64,000 nucleotides of DNA from Fictibacillus marinisediminis. Its GTDB lineage: Bacteria; Bacillota; Bacilli; Bacillales; Fictibacillaceae. Position 1 is the stretch's first letter, and each line of letters begins with the position of its first letter. The position numbers were made by a program, and so were the translations under genes. Positions 36,869-45,065 of this stretch are shown here, in pieces. The notes beneath the pieces were generated by a model. It made no database searches. It had not been told where the DNA came from and saw only the letters and a program-made list of their open reading frames with translations. Location: contig NZ_JAIWJX010000002.1 of the NCBI RefSeq assembly GCF_023149135.1, positions 4,030,001-4,094,000 on the forward strand. The letters run 5' to 3'.

Positions 36869-37474
36869 ATGGGTATGGAGACGACGGTTCAGGAGACGGC
36901 GGAAGGTGTGGTTGAACATCAATCTCAAAGAAAAACAGCAATGTTTCTTTTTATCTGTGCGGAAGCCGTTATCTTCGGCTGTTTGTTTGCAACCTATTTT
37001 GTCATGCTGCATCACCAGGGTAACGGGCCGGGTCCCAGTGAATTCTTTCACTTTAAAAAAATCATTCTTCCAACTGTCCTGCTCCTGTCCAGCAGTCTGA
37101 CCTGGTACTTTGCCAATGAAACACTAAGGATGAAGGAAAGGGGAAAAGCGATGGTGTTTGCTGCGGCTACAGCCGGGCTCGCTCTTGGTTTTCTTAGTTT
37201 AGAAGTGATGGAGTTTCTGCAGAATGCAAGTGACGGAAACACACTGTCCCGAAGTCCATTCGTGTCCTCTTACTATCTGCTGGTCGGACTGCACGGCTGC
37301 CACGTCCTGTTCGGGGTCTTGTGGATGGGTCTTCTGATGATGCATGTGAAGACAAAAGGCGAAACCGAAGCGAACCGAGGCCGCTTTGCTTCGTTTGGCA
37401 TCTACTGGCACTTCGTCGATTCCGTTTGGGTGTTTATTTTCATTCTGCTTTATGGTCTAGGGGAGTTTTTGTGA
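36869..37474 (+). CDS. ctaE: Heme-copper oxidase subunit III
   Basis: A 201-residue membrane protein with five helices. Family features: FLFICAEAVIFGCLFATYFV at the first helix, LLVGLHGCHVLFGVLWM, and YWHFVDSVWVFIFILLYG at the end, which carries the typical WHFVDxVW motif. The start codon follows the subunit I stop directly (TAAATG), with AAGGAGG inside the end of the upstream gene. A strong terminator follows, so this operon lacks the small subunit IV (ctaF) seen in B. subtilis. Subunit III stabilises the core complex. Confidence 0.88.
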   Translation: MGMETTVQETAEGVVEHQSQRKTAMFLFICAEAVIFGCLFATYFVMLHHQGNGPGPSEFFHFKKIILPTVLLLSSSLTWYFANETLRMKERGKAMVFAAATAGLALGFLSLEVMEFLQNASDGNTLSRSPFVSSYYLLVGLHGCHVLFGVLWMGLLMMHVKTKGETEANRGRFASFGIYWHFVDSVWVFIFILLYGLGEFL

Positions 37475-37476
37475 GA

Positions 37477-37515
37477 AAAAGCCCGGCCCACTGCGAAAAA
37501 GCGGGCCGGGCTTTT
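37477..37515 (+). terminator. Intrinsic terminator of the oxidase operon
   Basis: A 13-bp perfect stem (AAAAGCCCGGCCC with GGGCCGGGCTTTT), with T's within and after the 3' arm. Confidence 0.9.
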
Positions 37516-37559
37516 GTTATTTAGTAGATTACAGATGTTTGCTTTAGCGTATGACTCGT

Positions 37560-37653
37560 TTTACTGGCGAGAATGAGAGATTTACTGGCCAAATCGTCAT
37601 ATTTACTGGCCAAAATCATAAAATACTGGCCAGAACAGAGGATTTACTCGCCA
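37560..37653. repeat. 21-bp phased array 4, core TTTACTGGCCAAAA
   Basis: Five units starting at 37560, 37581, 37602, 37622 and 37643 (steps 21, 21, 20, 21) with core TTTACTGGCCAAA and variants TTTACTGGCG and TTTACTCGCC. It lies in the 3'-3' gap after the oxidase terminator. Confidence 0.85.
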
Positions 37654-37723
37654 AACCGGAATTATGGTAAACTAGCGGTCGGCCTTTGTCACTCTATCCC
37701 TCACAACCCTTCAAAACAACACT

Positions 37724-38755
37724 TTACTTAGTTATTGCAGAATAGCTTTTCCCAATCTCGGAAAGCTCGACTCTCCTGCCCTCTTTATGGGAGAGTGCCG
37801 CGGCTTCGTTCATCAGGGTCAGGCTGCGGATGTCTTCTTTTGTGATGGTAGGATCCGTATTTTTCGTAATCGCAGCCACCCATTGCTCCATCGCTGAAGG
37901 CAAAGCCTTTGGCAGCTGATCGGACATGATGAGACCATCTTTTTCCACCCTGTCGCTGATCAGCTCTCTCGGTTCCCGGTTTTCAATCAGCAAGGTTCCT
38001 TCTGTGCCGTACAATTCAAGCTGGTCCGGGCATCCGTAGGATAGGAATCCGGTCTCAATGGTTCCGAGTGCGCCTGATTCAAACTCCACGATAACGACTG
38101 CATTGTCGTCTACATCGTGGCCGTTGGTCTGCTGCAGACGTGCCGTCACTGCTTTTACTTTTCCACCCAAGCGGTTGGAAAGGTAGATCGGATGCGCCCC
38201 GAGATCGATGAGGGCTCCTCCGCCTGCTTCTTCTTTGTTAAAAAATTGTCCAGGCAGCCATCCATGCCGGCTTTCTTCTGTTGGAACTGCACCATGGTGG
38301 GCCACTCGGCAGCGTACCGACGTCAAATTCCCGAGACAGCCCTCGTCCAATATTTTTTGCGCGTAAAGGTAAAAGCGTTCGGTAAGCCTTGGCAAGGAAA
38401 CCATCAGCTGAACGCCTGCCTCCTCCACCGCCGAAAAAATTTCATCGCACTCTTTCACTGTCGGAGCAAGCACTTTTTCCGTAAAAATGTGCTTGCCATG
38501 CCTTGCAGCAGCGGTGATGATCTCGGTATGAGCAGTCGTTGGCGTCGTCACAATGACCCCATGGATGGAGCTGTCGGAGAACACGTTTTCAAGATCGGCT
38601 TCAAACGGGACGCCAAGCTCTTGAGCCCACTGTTCGCCCCGTTCCCTGTTTTCATCCCAAACGACGCTGATCGTAATGTCCTTGTTCTCGCTTGCTTCCT
38701 TTGCGTAATCCTTCGCATGAACATGCCATTTGCTTAATAGTGCCACATTGATCAT
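37724..38755 (-). CDS. Gfo/Idh/MocA-family NAD(P)-dependent oxidoreductase
   Basis: A 343-residue dehydrogenase with an N-terminal Rossmann domain (VALLSKWHVHAKDYAKEA, a variant of the usual GxGxxG) and the family's EKP-type motif as TEKVLAPT. The C-terminal alpha/beta domain contains GGGALIDLGAHPIYLSNRL, where the D..H pair is the usual substrate/catalytic site. A GGGAG site precedes the ATG. Members oxidise sugars, inositols or other polyols; the substrate cannot be told. It stands alone, convergent to the oxidase operon. Confidence 0.82.
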   Translation of the reverse strand: MINVALLSKWHVHAKDYAKEASENKDITISVVWDENRERGEQWAQELGVPFEADLENVFSDSSIHGVIVTTPTTAHTEIITAAARHGKHIFTEKVLAPTVKECDEIFSAVEEAGVQLMVSLPRLTERFYLYAQKILDEGCLGNLTSVRCRVAHHGAVPTEESRHGWLPGQFFNKEEAGGGALIDLGAHPIYLSNRLGGKVKAVTARLQQTNGHDVDDNAVVIVEFESGALGTIETGFLSYGCPDQLELYGTEGTLLIENREPRELISDRVEKDGLIMSDQLPKALPSAMEQWVAAITKNTDPTITKEDIRSLTLMNEAAALSHKEGRRVELSEIGKSYSAITK

Positions 38756-38836
38756 CTATTCCAGCTCCCTTTATGTATGAATATGTATGACTCCTTATTT
38801 CCCGTTAAATCAGCCTTGGAAACTTGGCGGCCATTT

Positions 38837-39171
38837 TTACTGGTCGATTTCCTTCAGCCGCTTTTCCACTTTGACGAAAAGGAGGATGATGAACAGGAGC
38901 ATCACTCCCATCGTGGCAAACACCCCTGCCAGCGCATTTTTTATCAATAGACTGAAGACCCCGCCGAACACTGCTTCGCTGCACCGTATTTCATCATAAG
39001 ACCCGCACTGTACGTATTGGCCTCGTTCCAGAGCTTCTCATTTTTCATGGAACGGAACGTGCGATAGCCGTACAGTGGATTGATTTTGGCCGGAGGCTTC
39101 ACTTTCATGATAAGTCCAGCTAAAACGAAGATTACACCAATCAGCAGACTGAACAGCAGGTTAACCATCAT
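38837..39171 (-). pseudogene. SdpI-family small membrane protein, one-base frameshift
   Basis: The first ~65 residues (LLIGVIFVLAGLIMKVKPP, then INPLYGYRTFRSMKNEKLWNEAN) carry the NPLYGYRT and W..AN signature of SdpI/YfhL immunity-like proteins. The frame then breaks between 38967 and 38985. The -1 frame continues with VFGGVFSLLIKNALAG and MGVMLLFIILLFVKVEKRL up to a stop at 38837. One added base gives a 111-residue protein of the family's normal length. SdpI protects B. subtilis from the SdpC toxin; other members have unknown roles. Either a pseudogene or a sequencing error. Confidence 0.75.
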
Positions 39172-39280
39172 CCATTCCCCCTCTTTTCTATTTCCCTAAA
39201 AATACCATATGTTCATCAATAATGCTTCTGTTTTTTTGAGCGTGGGGATGATGGTTCGCCAGTTAGCGTAATCCAGTTTT

Positions 39281-39396
39281 GGCGGGTAAATGTGCAATTC
39301 TGGCGGATAAAATTCTCATTTCGGCGGGTAAATCTGTCGTTTCCGCGGGTAAACACTGCAAAACAGCGGGTAAACCCGTATTTCCCGCCAGATAAA
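39281..39396. repeat. 21-bp phased array 5, core TTTACCCGCCAAAA on the minus strand
   Basis: Plus-strand GGCGGGTAAA-type units start at 39281, 39302, 39323, 39344 and 39365, with a degenerate sixth near 39387; the steps are 21 (last 22). It immediately follows the terminator of the quinone-reductase gene. The core is related to array 4 but inverted. Confidence 0.88.
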
Positions 39397-39430
39397 AAAA
39401 GGATGACGCCCGCCCAGGCGCCATCCTTTT
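39394..39430 (-). terminator. Intrinsic terminator of the quinone reductase gene
   Basis: AAAAGGATG.CGCC pairs with GGCG.CATCCTTTT (one mismatch), followed on the minus strand by T's. Confidence 0.8.
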
Positions 39431-39436
39431 CTCTTT

Positions 39437-40417
39437 TTATCTAACTTTCGCTACAATTTTCCCTTTCACGTGGCGTTCGGACAGACGCACAAGCGCTTCT
39501 GGAACTTCCTCGAGTGAAACGGTCTCTTTCAGCATGGAAGCAAGCTTTCCTTCTGCCATCAGCTTGAGCATTTCGTCTCCCATGACGGCGAGGTCTTTTT
39601 CTGAGCGCTCGTCGTTGGACTGATGGGCCGCGCCTAAAGCGATCTCGTGGTAAGAAACCACTTTTGTGAACGGCGTAATTTTTGTAAAATCAGGTGCTCC
39701 GGCAATGTAGACGATGTGCCCCATGAAGGCGAGCAAGTCCAGAGAATCCGTGGCACTCTGTCGGCTCACGGCATCAACCACTGCATCCACGCCCCGTCCG
39801 CTCGTAATCTCCATCACTTTCGCCTTGATGTCCTCTTCACGGTAATCGATCACGTAATCGGCACCGAGCGATTTCACGTAGTCATGGTTGTGGCTTGAAG
39901 CCGTAGAGATCACCAGTTTGCCTGCGAGTTTGGCCATTTGGACGCCAAATCCGCCGACACCGCCTGCGCCGCCATGAATCAGGATCGTTTCCACTTGATC
40001 AAACGGGAGCTTGCGGAACAGTGATTGATAGGCGGTATATCCTGCTGTGGGAATTGCCGCTGCATCTTCAAAGGATACGCTGTCCGGAATGCGTGATACC
40101 GTGTGAGCCGTTACGACCGTGTATTCGGCGTATCCGCCCTTTTTCGTAAGATCACCGTGATAGACGACCCGGTCTCCTTTTTTCCATTGAGTCACTCCTA
40201 CCCCTGTTTCAACGACAACACCCGCTGTATCAAGGCCAAGAATATGAGGATACGTCCAGTTTGGGTTTCCGTTGGTAGCTGTTTTGTAATCGACCGGGTT
40301 CAGGCCAACCGCATGTACCTCGATGAGCAGTTCCCCTTTTTTCGGTTTCGGGATTTCGACTTCCTCTACCTTCATGTTCTTCCATTGATTTTTGTCATGT
40401 AAAAGTAATGCTTTCAT
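39437..40417 (-). CDS. Zinc-binding-family alcohol dehydrogenase / NADPH:quinone reductase-like
   Basis: A 326-residue MDR-family enzyme. Motifs: VGLNPVDYKTATNG, LGLDTAGVVVE, GDRVVYHGDL, the cofactor loop ILIHGGAGGVGGFGVQMAKL (AxxGGVG), and GRGVDAVVDAVS. It lacks the zinc ligands of true alcohol dehydrogenases, as quinone reductases do. A good AAAGGAG site precedes the ATG. It is divergent to an HxlR-type regulator gene, a common pairing in which the regulator senses quinones or aldehydes and controls the reductase. Confidence 0.85.
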   Translation of the reverse strand: MKALLLHDKNQWKNMKVEEVEIPKPKKGELLIEVHAVGLNPVDYKTATNGNPNWTYPHILGLDTAGVVVETGVGVTQWKKGDRVVYHGDLTKKGGYAEYTVVTAHTVSRIPDSVSFEDAAAIPTAGYTAYQSLFRKLPFDQVETILIHGGAGGVGGFGVQMAKLAGKLVISTASSHNHDYVKSLGADYVIDYREEDIKAKVMEITSGRGVDAVVDAVSRQSATDSLDLLAFMGHIVYIAGAPDFTKITPFTKVVSYHEIALGAAHQSNDERSEKDLAVMGDEMLKLMAEGKLASMLKETVSLEEVPEALVRLSERHVKGKIVAKVR

Positions 40418-40467
40418 TTCTATTCGCTCCTTTATAGATTAAGGCTTCTATAGTTTTTCCTCGTACG

Positions 40468-40482
40468 GTATATAATATATAC
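40468..40482. promoter_or_regulatory. Inverted repeat GTATATAATATATAC, likely HxlR operator
   Basis: Two 7-base arms (GTATATA, TATATAC) around one base, in the 126-bp gap between the quinone reductase and hxlR-type genes. It overlaps a minus-strand promoter-like TTGTTT, 17 bases, TATTAT. The binder is inferred from position. Confidence 0.55.
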
Positions 40483-40543
40483 TGGTTTTATTGAAAACAA
40501 GGCACCATTTCGTAACCTGTCCAAAATAAGAGGAGGACTTGCA

Positions 40544-40909
40544 GTGAAACAGCTCCAACCTGAGTACACATGCGCCATCGATCTTGTCATCGACATCATC
40601 GGCGGAAAATGGAAGGTTTTAATTTTATGGAATTTAAATGAAGGACCGAAACGGTTTAACGAGCTGAAACGTTCGATGCCGGAGATCACACAGAAAATGC
40701 TCACCCAGCAGCTGAAAGAACTTCAGGAACATGGCTTAGTCAGCCGAACAGCATTAGGAGAATCACATGTGGAATACGCCACCACTGACATGGGGAAAAA
40801 GCTGCAGCCTGTTCTTTTTAAAATGTGCAGATAGGGTGATGAGTTCGCTGAACAAAACCAGATTACGATGAACCGCTGCTGGACATCCTATGATTTCATG
40901 AGTAAATAA
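40544..40909 (+). pseudogene. HxlR-family regulator truncated by an in-frame TAG
   Basis: A winged-helix regulator. CAIDLVIDIIGGKWKVLILW and GPKRFNELKRSMPEITQKML are the family hallmarks. The frame stops at TAG 40832-40834 after 96 residues. Coding continues in the same frame as GDEFAEQN...CWTSYDF to TAA at 40907. The stop falls where relatives have the Trp of a conserved WG, so a TGG to TAG change is the simplest reading. The lost ~24 residues form the C-terminal dimerisation helix in the family. The remaining protein (40544-40834) might still fold. The divergent quinone reductase is the likely target. Confidence 0.75.
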
Positions 40910-40912
40910 TTG

Positions 40913-40954
40913 TTGACGGCAGATTTGTTTTCGTGTTAATTTGTATATGCAAAT
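40913..40954 (+). promoter_or_regulatory. marR promoter overlapped by operator 1
   Basis: TTGACG (40913-40918), a 17-base spacer, then TTAATT (40936-40941). The inverted repeat ATTTGTATATGCAAAT (40939-40954) overlaps the -10. A near-identical site precedes the next gene. Confidence 0.65.
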
Positions 40955-40965
40955 GAAAGGGATGG

Positions 40966-41406
40966 ATGACCGTGACCGAAGAAGAAAAAGTACTGATGCA
41001 TTGTTTATATTTTACTGCCAGCCGTTTTGCAAGAAACATTACAAAATTGGCAGAAAAGACATTGGACGGCGGAGATCTGGCTCCCTCTTATTTGTACATG
41101 ATCATGATTGTGAAGTTTAATCCGGATATTACCCAGAAAGAGCTGTGCAGCAAGCTGTCGATCGCTCCTTCCACAAGCACAAGGTTTATCGATAAGCTCG
41201 AAAAACAAATGCTCGTGAACAGAAAGGTGAACGGCAAAGAAACGCACATTTCACTGACGGAAGAAGGGGTAAAGGTCTATGATCGTTTCCGCGCTTCGTT
41301 AAAAGAGATGTTTGCCAGCTATTCTGACGTGCTGGGCAAAGACTTCAGCCTGGATTTAAGCAAGATGCTTCATGAAGCAAGCAACAAACTCGAAGAAGAG
41401 CATTAA
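40966..41406 (+). CDS. MarR-family transcriptional regulator
   Basis: A 146-residue winged-helix repressor. The HTH reads DITQKELCSKLSIAPSTSTRFIDKLEKQ, followed by the wing VNRKVNGKETHISLTEEG (D/N..R...I.LT..G). The ATG follows GAAAGGGATGG. It is first in a cluster with an SDR and an NQO-type reductase. Two copies of a TTTGTATAT-type palindrome flank the gene, one over its promoter and one before the SDR gene, so it probably represses both itself and the reductases until an electrophile or quinone relieves it (inference). Confidence 0.85.
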   Translation: MTVTEEEKVLMHCLYFTASRFARNITKLAEKTLDGGDLAPSYLYMIMIVKFNPDITQKELCSKLSIAPSTSTRFIDKLEKQMLVNRKVNGKETHISLTEEGVKVYDRFRASLKEMFASYSDVLGKDFSLDLSKMLHEASNKLEEEH

Positions 41407-41422
41407 AAATTTTTACCTGTTC

Positions 41423-41438
41423 ATTTGTATATACAAAC
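41423..41438 (+). promoter_or_regulatory. MarR operator 2, before the SDR gene
   Basis: ATTTGTATATACAAAC contains the perfect 14-bp palindrome TTTGTATATACAAA. It matches operator 1 at 13 of 16 positions, and lies 22 bases before the SDR start codon. Confidence 0.7.
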
Positions 41439-41460
41439 ATTTTTCAAGGAGGTTGGATGG

Positions 41461-42108
41461 ATGACTGAAAAAGTGATCGTTATCGTCGGTGCAGGCCCAG
41501 GGATCAGTATGGGAGCGGCGAAAAGGTTTGGACGTGAAGGGTTTAAAGTCGCACTTATCGCAAGAAGGCTTGAAGCACTTCAGGAGTATGAAAATGAACT
41601 ACGAGCTGCCGGGATTGAAGCAAAAGGCTTCACAGGAGATGTTTCTTCGGAAATCAGCTTAAAAACGGCGATTTCTGCTGTCGTTGATACGTTTGGCCGA
41701 ATTGACGTACTGCTTTACAATGCTGCTTCCGGCAAGCCTGGTAGGCCGACCGAACTTACCGCTGAAGACCTTGTCCGTGATTTTAAAATCAGTGTGGCCG
41801 GGGCATTACTAAGTGTGAAAGAAGTCCTGCCGCATATGGAAAACGGATCCATTCTGCTGACTGGCGGTGGATTGGCTCTTCAACCGTATGCTGATTATGC
41901 TTCATTAGCTGTCGGAAAAGCGGGAATCCGCAACCTGGCGTATAGCCTAAGCCAGGAATTAAGCGAAAAAGGCATCTATGTGGGCACCTTGACGGTTAAA
42001 GGGTTTGTTAAAGAAGGAACACCTTTTTCACCAGAACATATCGCAGACACTTTTTACACGATGAACCAAGAGCGCTCTGAGACAGAAGTCGCTTTTGAAG
42101 GAAAATAA
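41461..42108 (+). CDS. Short-chain dehydrogenase/reductase (atypical)
   Basis: A 215-residue SDR. The cofactor motif is VIVGAGPGISMGAAKRFGREG (GxGxGIG variant, GAGPGIS), and LYNAAS replaces the usual NAG. The catalytic region is degenerate: SILLTGGGLALQPYADYASLAVGKAG keeps a Ser-free GGG where Ser is usual, and Y..LAVGK for YxxxK. The length is about 30 short of classical SDRs. The start at 41461 has AAGGAGG; the longer frame to 41425 overlaps the operator. It is probably co-transcribed with the NQO-type gene. Confidence 0.8.
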   Translation: MTEKVIVIVGAGPGISMGAAKRFGREGFKVALIARRLEALQEYENELRAAGIEAKGFTGDVSSEISLKTAISAVVDTFGRIDVLLYNAASGKPGRPTELTAEDLVRDFKISVAGALLSVKEVLPHMENGSILLTGGGLALQPYADYASLAVGKAGIRNLAYSLSQELSEKGIYVGTLTVKGFVKEGTPFSPEHIADTFYTMNQERSETEVAFEGK

Positions 42109-42130
42109 AAAAAACCTAGGAGGAAATCAA

Positions 42131-42655
42131 ATGAAAACTTTAGTTATTGCCGCTCACCCAAATATGGAAGGATCACTTGTAAACAAAACATGGATGAATC
42201 GTCTTCGTGAAGAAGAGGATGTAACGGTTCATGAATTATATGCTGCCTATCCGGATGGAAAGATTGACATGGAGCGTGAACAAGAGCTTTTGCTGGCACA
42301 TGACCGCATCGTCTTCCAATTCCCGCTCTACTGGTACAGCAGCCCTGCTTTATTAAAAGAATGGCAGGATGTTGTGTTGACTTACGGATGGGCTTACGGC
42401 GCTGAAGGCACTAAATTGAACGGCAAGGAATTCATGCTTGCGATCTCAACCGGCGGACCGGAAGAAGCGTATCAAGCAGGAGGCTACAACAACTACAGCC
42501 TTAGTGAACTGCTGAAGCCGTTCCAGGCGACTGCCAATCTGACTGGCATGCGTTACCTACCTGTCTTCAAAGTACAGGGCGTCCGCATGTTAAATGAAGC
42601 GCAAGTGAAAGAAAGCGCTGAAGCGTTGGCTGCTCAAATTAAAGCTCAGTTTTAA
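42131..42655 (+). CDS. NAD(P)H-dependent flavin oxidoreductase, NQO/KefF/MdaB type
   Basis: A 174-residue flavodoxin-fold protein. Motifs: IAAHPNMEGSLVNKTW (FMN/FAD phosphate loop), RIVFQFPLYWYSSPALLKEWQDVVLTYGWAYG and LAISTGGPEEAY, all typical of quinone reductases such as YwrO and KefF. It catalyses two-electron reduction of quinones, which fits the MarR-controlled cluster. The start at 42131 has AGGAGG upstream. A nested-palindrome element ends the transcript. Confidence 0.86.
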   Translation: MKTLVIAAHPNMEGSLVNKTWMNRLREEEDVTVHELYAAYPDGKIDMEREQELLLAHDRIVFQFPLYWYSSPALLKEWQDVVLTYGWAYGAEGTKLNGKEFMLAISTGGPEEAYQAGGYNNYSLSELLKPFQATANLTGMRYLPVFKVQGVRMLNEAQVKESAEALAAQIKAQF

Positions 42656-42662
42656 TTGATAT

Positions 42663-42720
42663 GGTGCCAGGCACCCCTTTTTGACATATGTCAAAGAGCG
42701 GTGCCTGGCACCGTTTTTTT
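42663..42720. repeat. Nested-palindrome terminator element, copy 3
   Basis: GGTGCCAGGCACC, core TTTTTGACATATGTCAAA, GGTGCCTGGCACC, then seven T's on the plus strand. It sits between convergent genes and overlaps the gerKB stop region. Confidence 0.88.
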
Positions 42721-43831
42721 AGTTTGCCTTTTGATTTTTACTTTTATTCTTATTTTTAAAATACGCCACGATGAAGACAATGATAGGGAAAATGTATTGA
42801 AAAGGAAGATGCAATAAGAGCGGAACGATCCCGATTCCTTCTTTAATATGCTCAGAATAGTTGCTTGCCATTGTCATGGACATAAACAGTACGACAAGCC
42901 CGAGCGGATAACTCAGCCTGGAAGCCGGTTTTACGTTGAAGAGGTTCGCCGTCCCTATTACAGCCACGTACAAAAAGAGACTTATCTTAAAAAAACCTCC
43001 CACGACTAAAGCAATCATGAAATAGACGTCCAGGCGCTCCAAAAAATCGGCGACCTGGATGGTTTGGATGGTGCTCAGCAAAGGGAATTGAGACAGTGCT
43101 GTAAGATTCACACCAAGGATGCTGATATTGAACATCATGACCAGAGCCAGCGACAGCCCACTGACCACAGTGGCAAGCACACTGGCGTTCCTCAGCTTTT
43201 TGGCATCCTCCACATAAGGAAAAATCATCGTAAACACAAGGAGTTCTCCAAAGGGAAAATACATGGACTCTTTTAGGGTGGTTTTAATAATCGGCTTCCA
43301 GCCGTTTTCTAGCACAGGCTGCAGGTTGTGGATATCAATTACTCCAGAGAATAATACGAGGATCACACCAGATCCTGCCAACAAATAAATGAAGACCAAA
43401 AAGAGTTCTCCTGTTCTCGCCAATACTTCAATTCCTTTTGAGACGGTATAGATAATGACCAGGATCATTAAGGTGTTGGCGATTAAAAGGGGTGTTTCAA
43501 TGTAAGCAAATGTCAGCAGCATGGTGCCAAAATCCCGCAGGACCCTTCCCGCGATATAAAGGTTATACAGCATGTACAAATAGGCAATCGGACGCCCGAT
43601 TCCTTTGCCTACAACCTTTTGAAGGTATTCTGTCGGCAGCATGTCCGGGTAAAAACAATACAGCCGGTAACAGATGAAAAAAAGCCCTAATCCCCCAAGC
43701 ATCCCAAGCAGGATAACGATCCACGCATCCTGCTTGGCTTCGATCCCCACCGCTACAAGCAGGGCACTGCCCAGCTCAAATAATAGAACAAGGGCAAACA
43801 GCTGATATGGTGTTATTCTTGCTTTTTCCAT
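42719..43831 (-). CDS. gerKB: Spore germination receptor B subunit (GerKB-like permease family)
   Basis: A 370-residue inner spore membrane protein of the GerAB/endospore germination permease family (APC superfamily), with about ten helices. It starts ARITPYQLFALVLLFELGSA and contains YLYMLYNLYIAGRVLRDF and FPYVEDAKKLRNA. It is thought to bind nutrient germinants. The start was set at ATG 43831 with AAGGGGGG; the frame to 43861 overlaps the C-subunit stop region. It is third in the operon. The A-C-B order matches B. subtilis gerK rather than gerA, so the symbol is by order and similarity. Confidence 0.8.
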   Translation of the reverse strand: MEKARITPYQLFALVLLFELGSALLVAVGIEAKQDAWIVILLGMLGGLGLFFICYRLYCFYPDMLPTEYLQKVVGKGIGRPIAYLYMLYNLYIAGRVLRDFGTMLLTFAYIETPLLIANTLMILVIIYTVSKGIEVLARTGELFLVFIYLLAGSGVILVLFSGVIDIHNLQPVLENGWKPIIKTTLKESMYFPFGELLVFTMIFPYVEDAKKLRNASVLATVVSGLSLALVMMFNISILGVNLTALSQFPLLSTIQTIQVADFLERLDVYFMIALVVGGFFKISLFLYVAVIGTANLFNVKPASRLSYPLGLVVLFMSMTMASNYSEHIKEGIGIVPLLLHLPFQYIFPIIVFIVAYFKNKNKSKNQKAN

Positions 43832-43850
43832 TGCTTTGCCCCCCTTCTTT

Positions 43851-45065
43851 TTATTTCTCATCTGTGAGATAAGAATTGTTCCTCAGAGCGGTTTGGCGAA
43901 CGAAGGCATGGACCTTCACCTTAATGTTTGCTTTCGAAAAATAATCCTCCTCCCATTTTCCCGAAATCCTTTTCCATGTGTCAGGCTGCGAACGATGGAC
44001 CGTATCCCCGAAGCCGAATATATCGGTTTTTTTATGTTGTGCCTCTTTTATGGCGCTTCTAATCTCTGCAGCGATCTCCTTTTCAAAACCTTTCTCCAAT
44101 TGTGCGATCACATGCGGGTCTTTAAGATTGACAGGAACATCCGTTCCCCCAATATTTCCTTCGGTTTGTACACTGACAGTAAGCTGGGTACTTCCTTTCT
44201 TAACGGAAGAAGAAATCTTCGTGTTCTGCCGGAGTACTTCAAAAGCAATCGCTTCCTTCCTCCCCTTTTTGTTTATATTGACTTCTGTTTTTTGAGTCTT
44301 GTTCATCACCCAGACGGCTCCTTTGGCTTTCCTCCCATAGAGCCAGCCCTTAAGCTTTCCGCCTTTAAATAAAGCCAGGCCATCAATTTGGGGAGCTGCC
44401 TGGGGTGTTGACTGCGTTATGTTCTCAACGCGTTCTCCGATCGCACTAGAACCCTTTAAATAAAACCCGCTGATGACGGGCTGTTTTCCGTCATCCAATA
44501 AATCTTTTACCACATCCAATAAGGTTACATTGATCGCCTGCCCCCATACTCTTTCGGAGAACCTCAACAGTTTGATCACTTTGTTCGCTGGAACTTTATC
44601 GATAGCTGTCAGTGTTTTTACAATATCACTTGCCTTTGTTTTATGAGCGATCACGATGGTTGCTGTTTTCCGGAACGTCGCATCCCGGTCAAAGGCATCC
44701 AGGATGGGATTCAACCCTTTTTTCTTCGCCAATTTGTCACTGATGACAAGCAGATTCGCATGGGCATAATAGAGGTTTCGCGAAACTTTGGTAGACATGC
44801 GGCGGCTTAACTCATCCATATTATCCCCTGTTGTCGAATAGACGGAGACCGCATTTCCGCTGCCCCCACCTCCCCCTTGGAACCCTCCTGTCACATTGCC
44901 TGGATTAACAAATTGAAAGGTGCCTAAATATCTTCCTTTTTTATCAAGATCAATGCCCACCGCAGAGACGAGGGCCAGATCGTTCAGCTCTTTTTTGCTC
45001 CAGCAGCCTGAAAGCAATGAAAGCAGCAGTCCCACTGTGATAAAAACGATCACGCTACGTCTCAT
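43851..45065 (-). CDS. gerKC: Spore germination receptor C subunit lipoprotein (GerKC-like)
   Basis: A 404-residue lipoprotein (lipobox LSGC, Cys21; then WSKKELNDLALVSAVGID, typical of the Ger(x)C family). The stretch NPGNVTGGFQGGGGGSG closely resembles GerKC of B. subtilis, as does the end FGFGDTVHRSQPDTWKR. It is anchored to the outer face of the inner spore membrane as part of the receptor complex. The start at 45065 has AAGGTGAT and overlaps the A-subunit gene by 11 bases. An alternative ATG at 45080 has a weaker site. Confidence 0.82.
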   Translation of the reverse strand: MRRSVIVFITVGLLLSLLSGCWSKKELNDLALVSAVGIDLDKKGRYLGTFQFVNPGNVTGGFQGGGGGSGNAVSVYSTTGDNMDELSRRMSTKVSRNLYYAHANLLVISDKLAKKKGLNPILDAFDRDATFRKTATIVIAHKTKASDIVKTLTAIDKVPANKVIKLLRFSERVWGQAINVTLLDVVKDLLDDGKQPVISGFYLKGSSAIGERVENITQSTPQAAPQIDGLALFKGGKLKGWLYGRKAKGAVWVMNKTQKTEVNINKKGRKEAIAFEVLRQNTKISSSVKKGSTQLTVSVQTEGNIGGTDVPVNLKDPHVIAQLEKGFEKEIAAEIRSAIKEAQHKKTDIFGFGDTVHRSQPDTWKRISGKWEEDYFSKANIKVKVHAFVRQTALRNNSYLTDEK

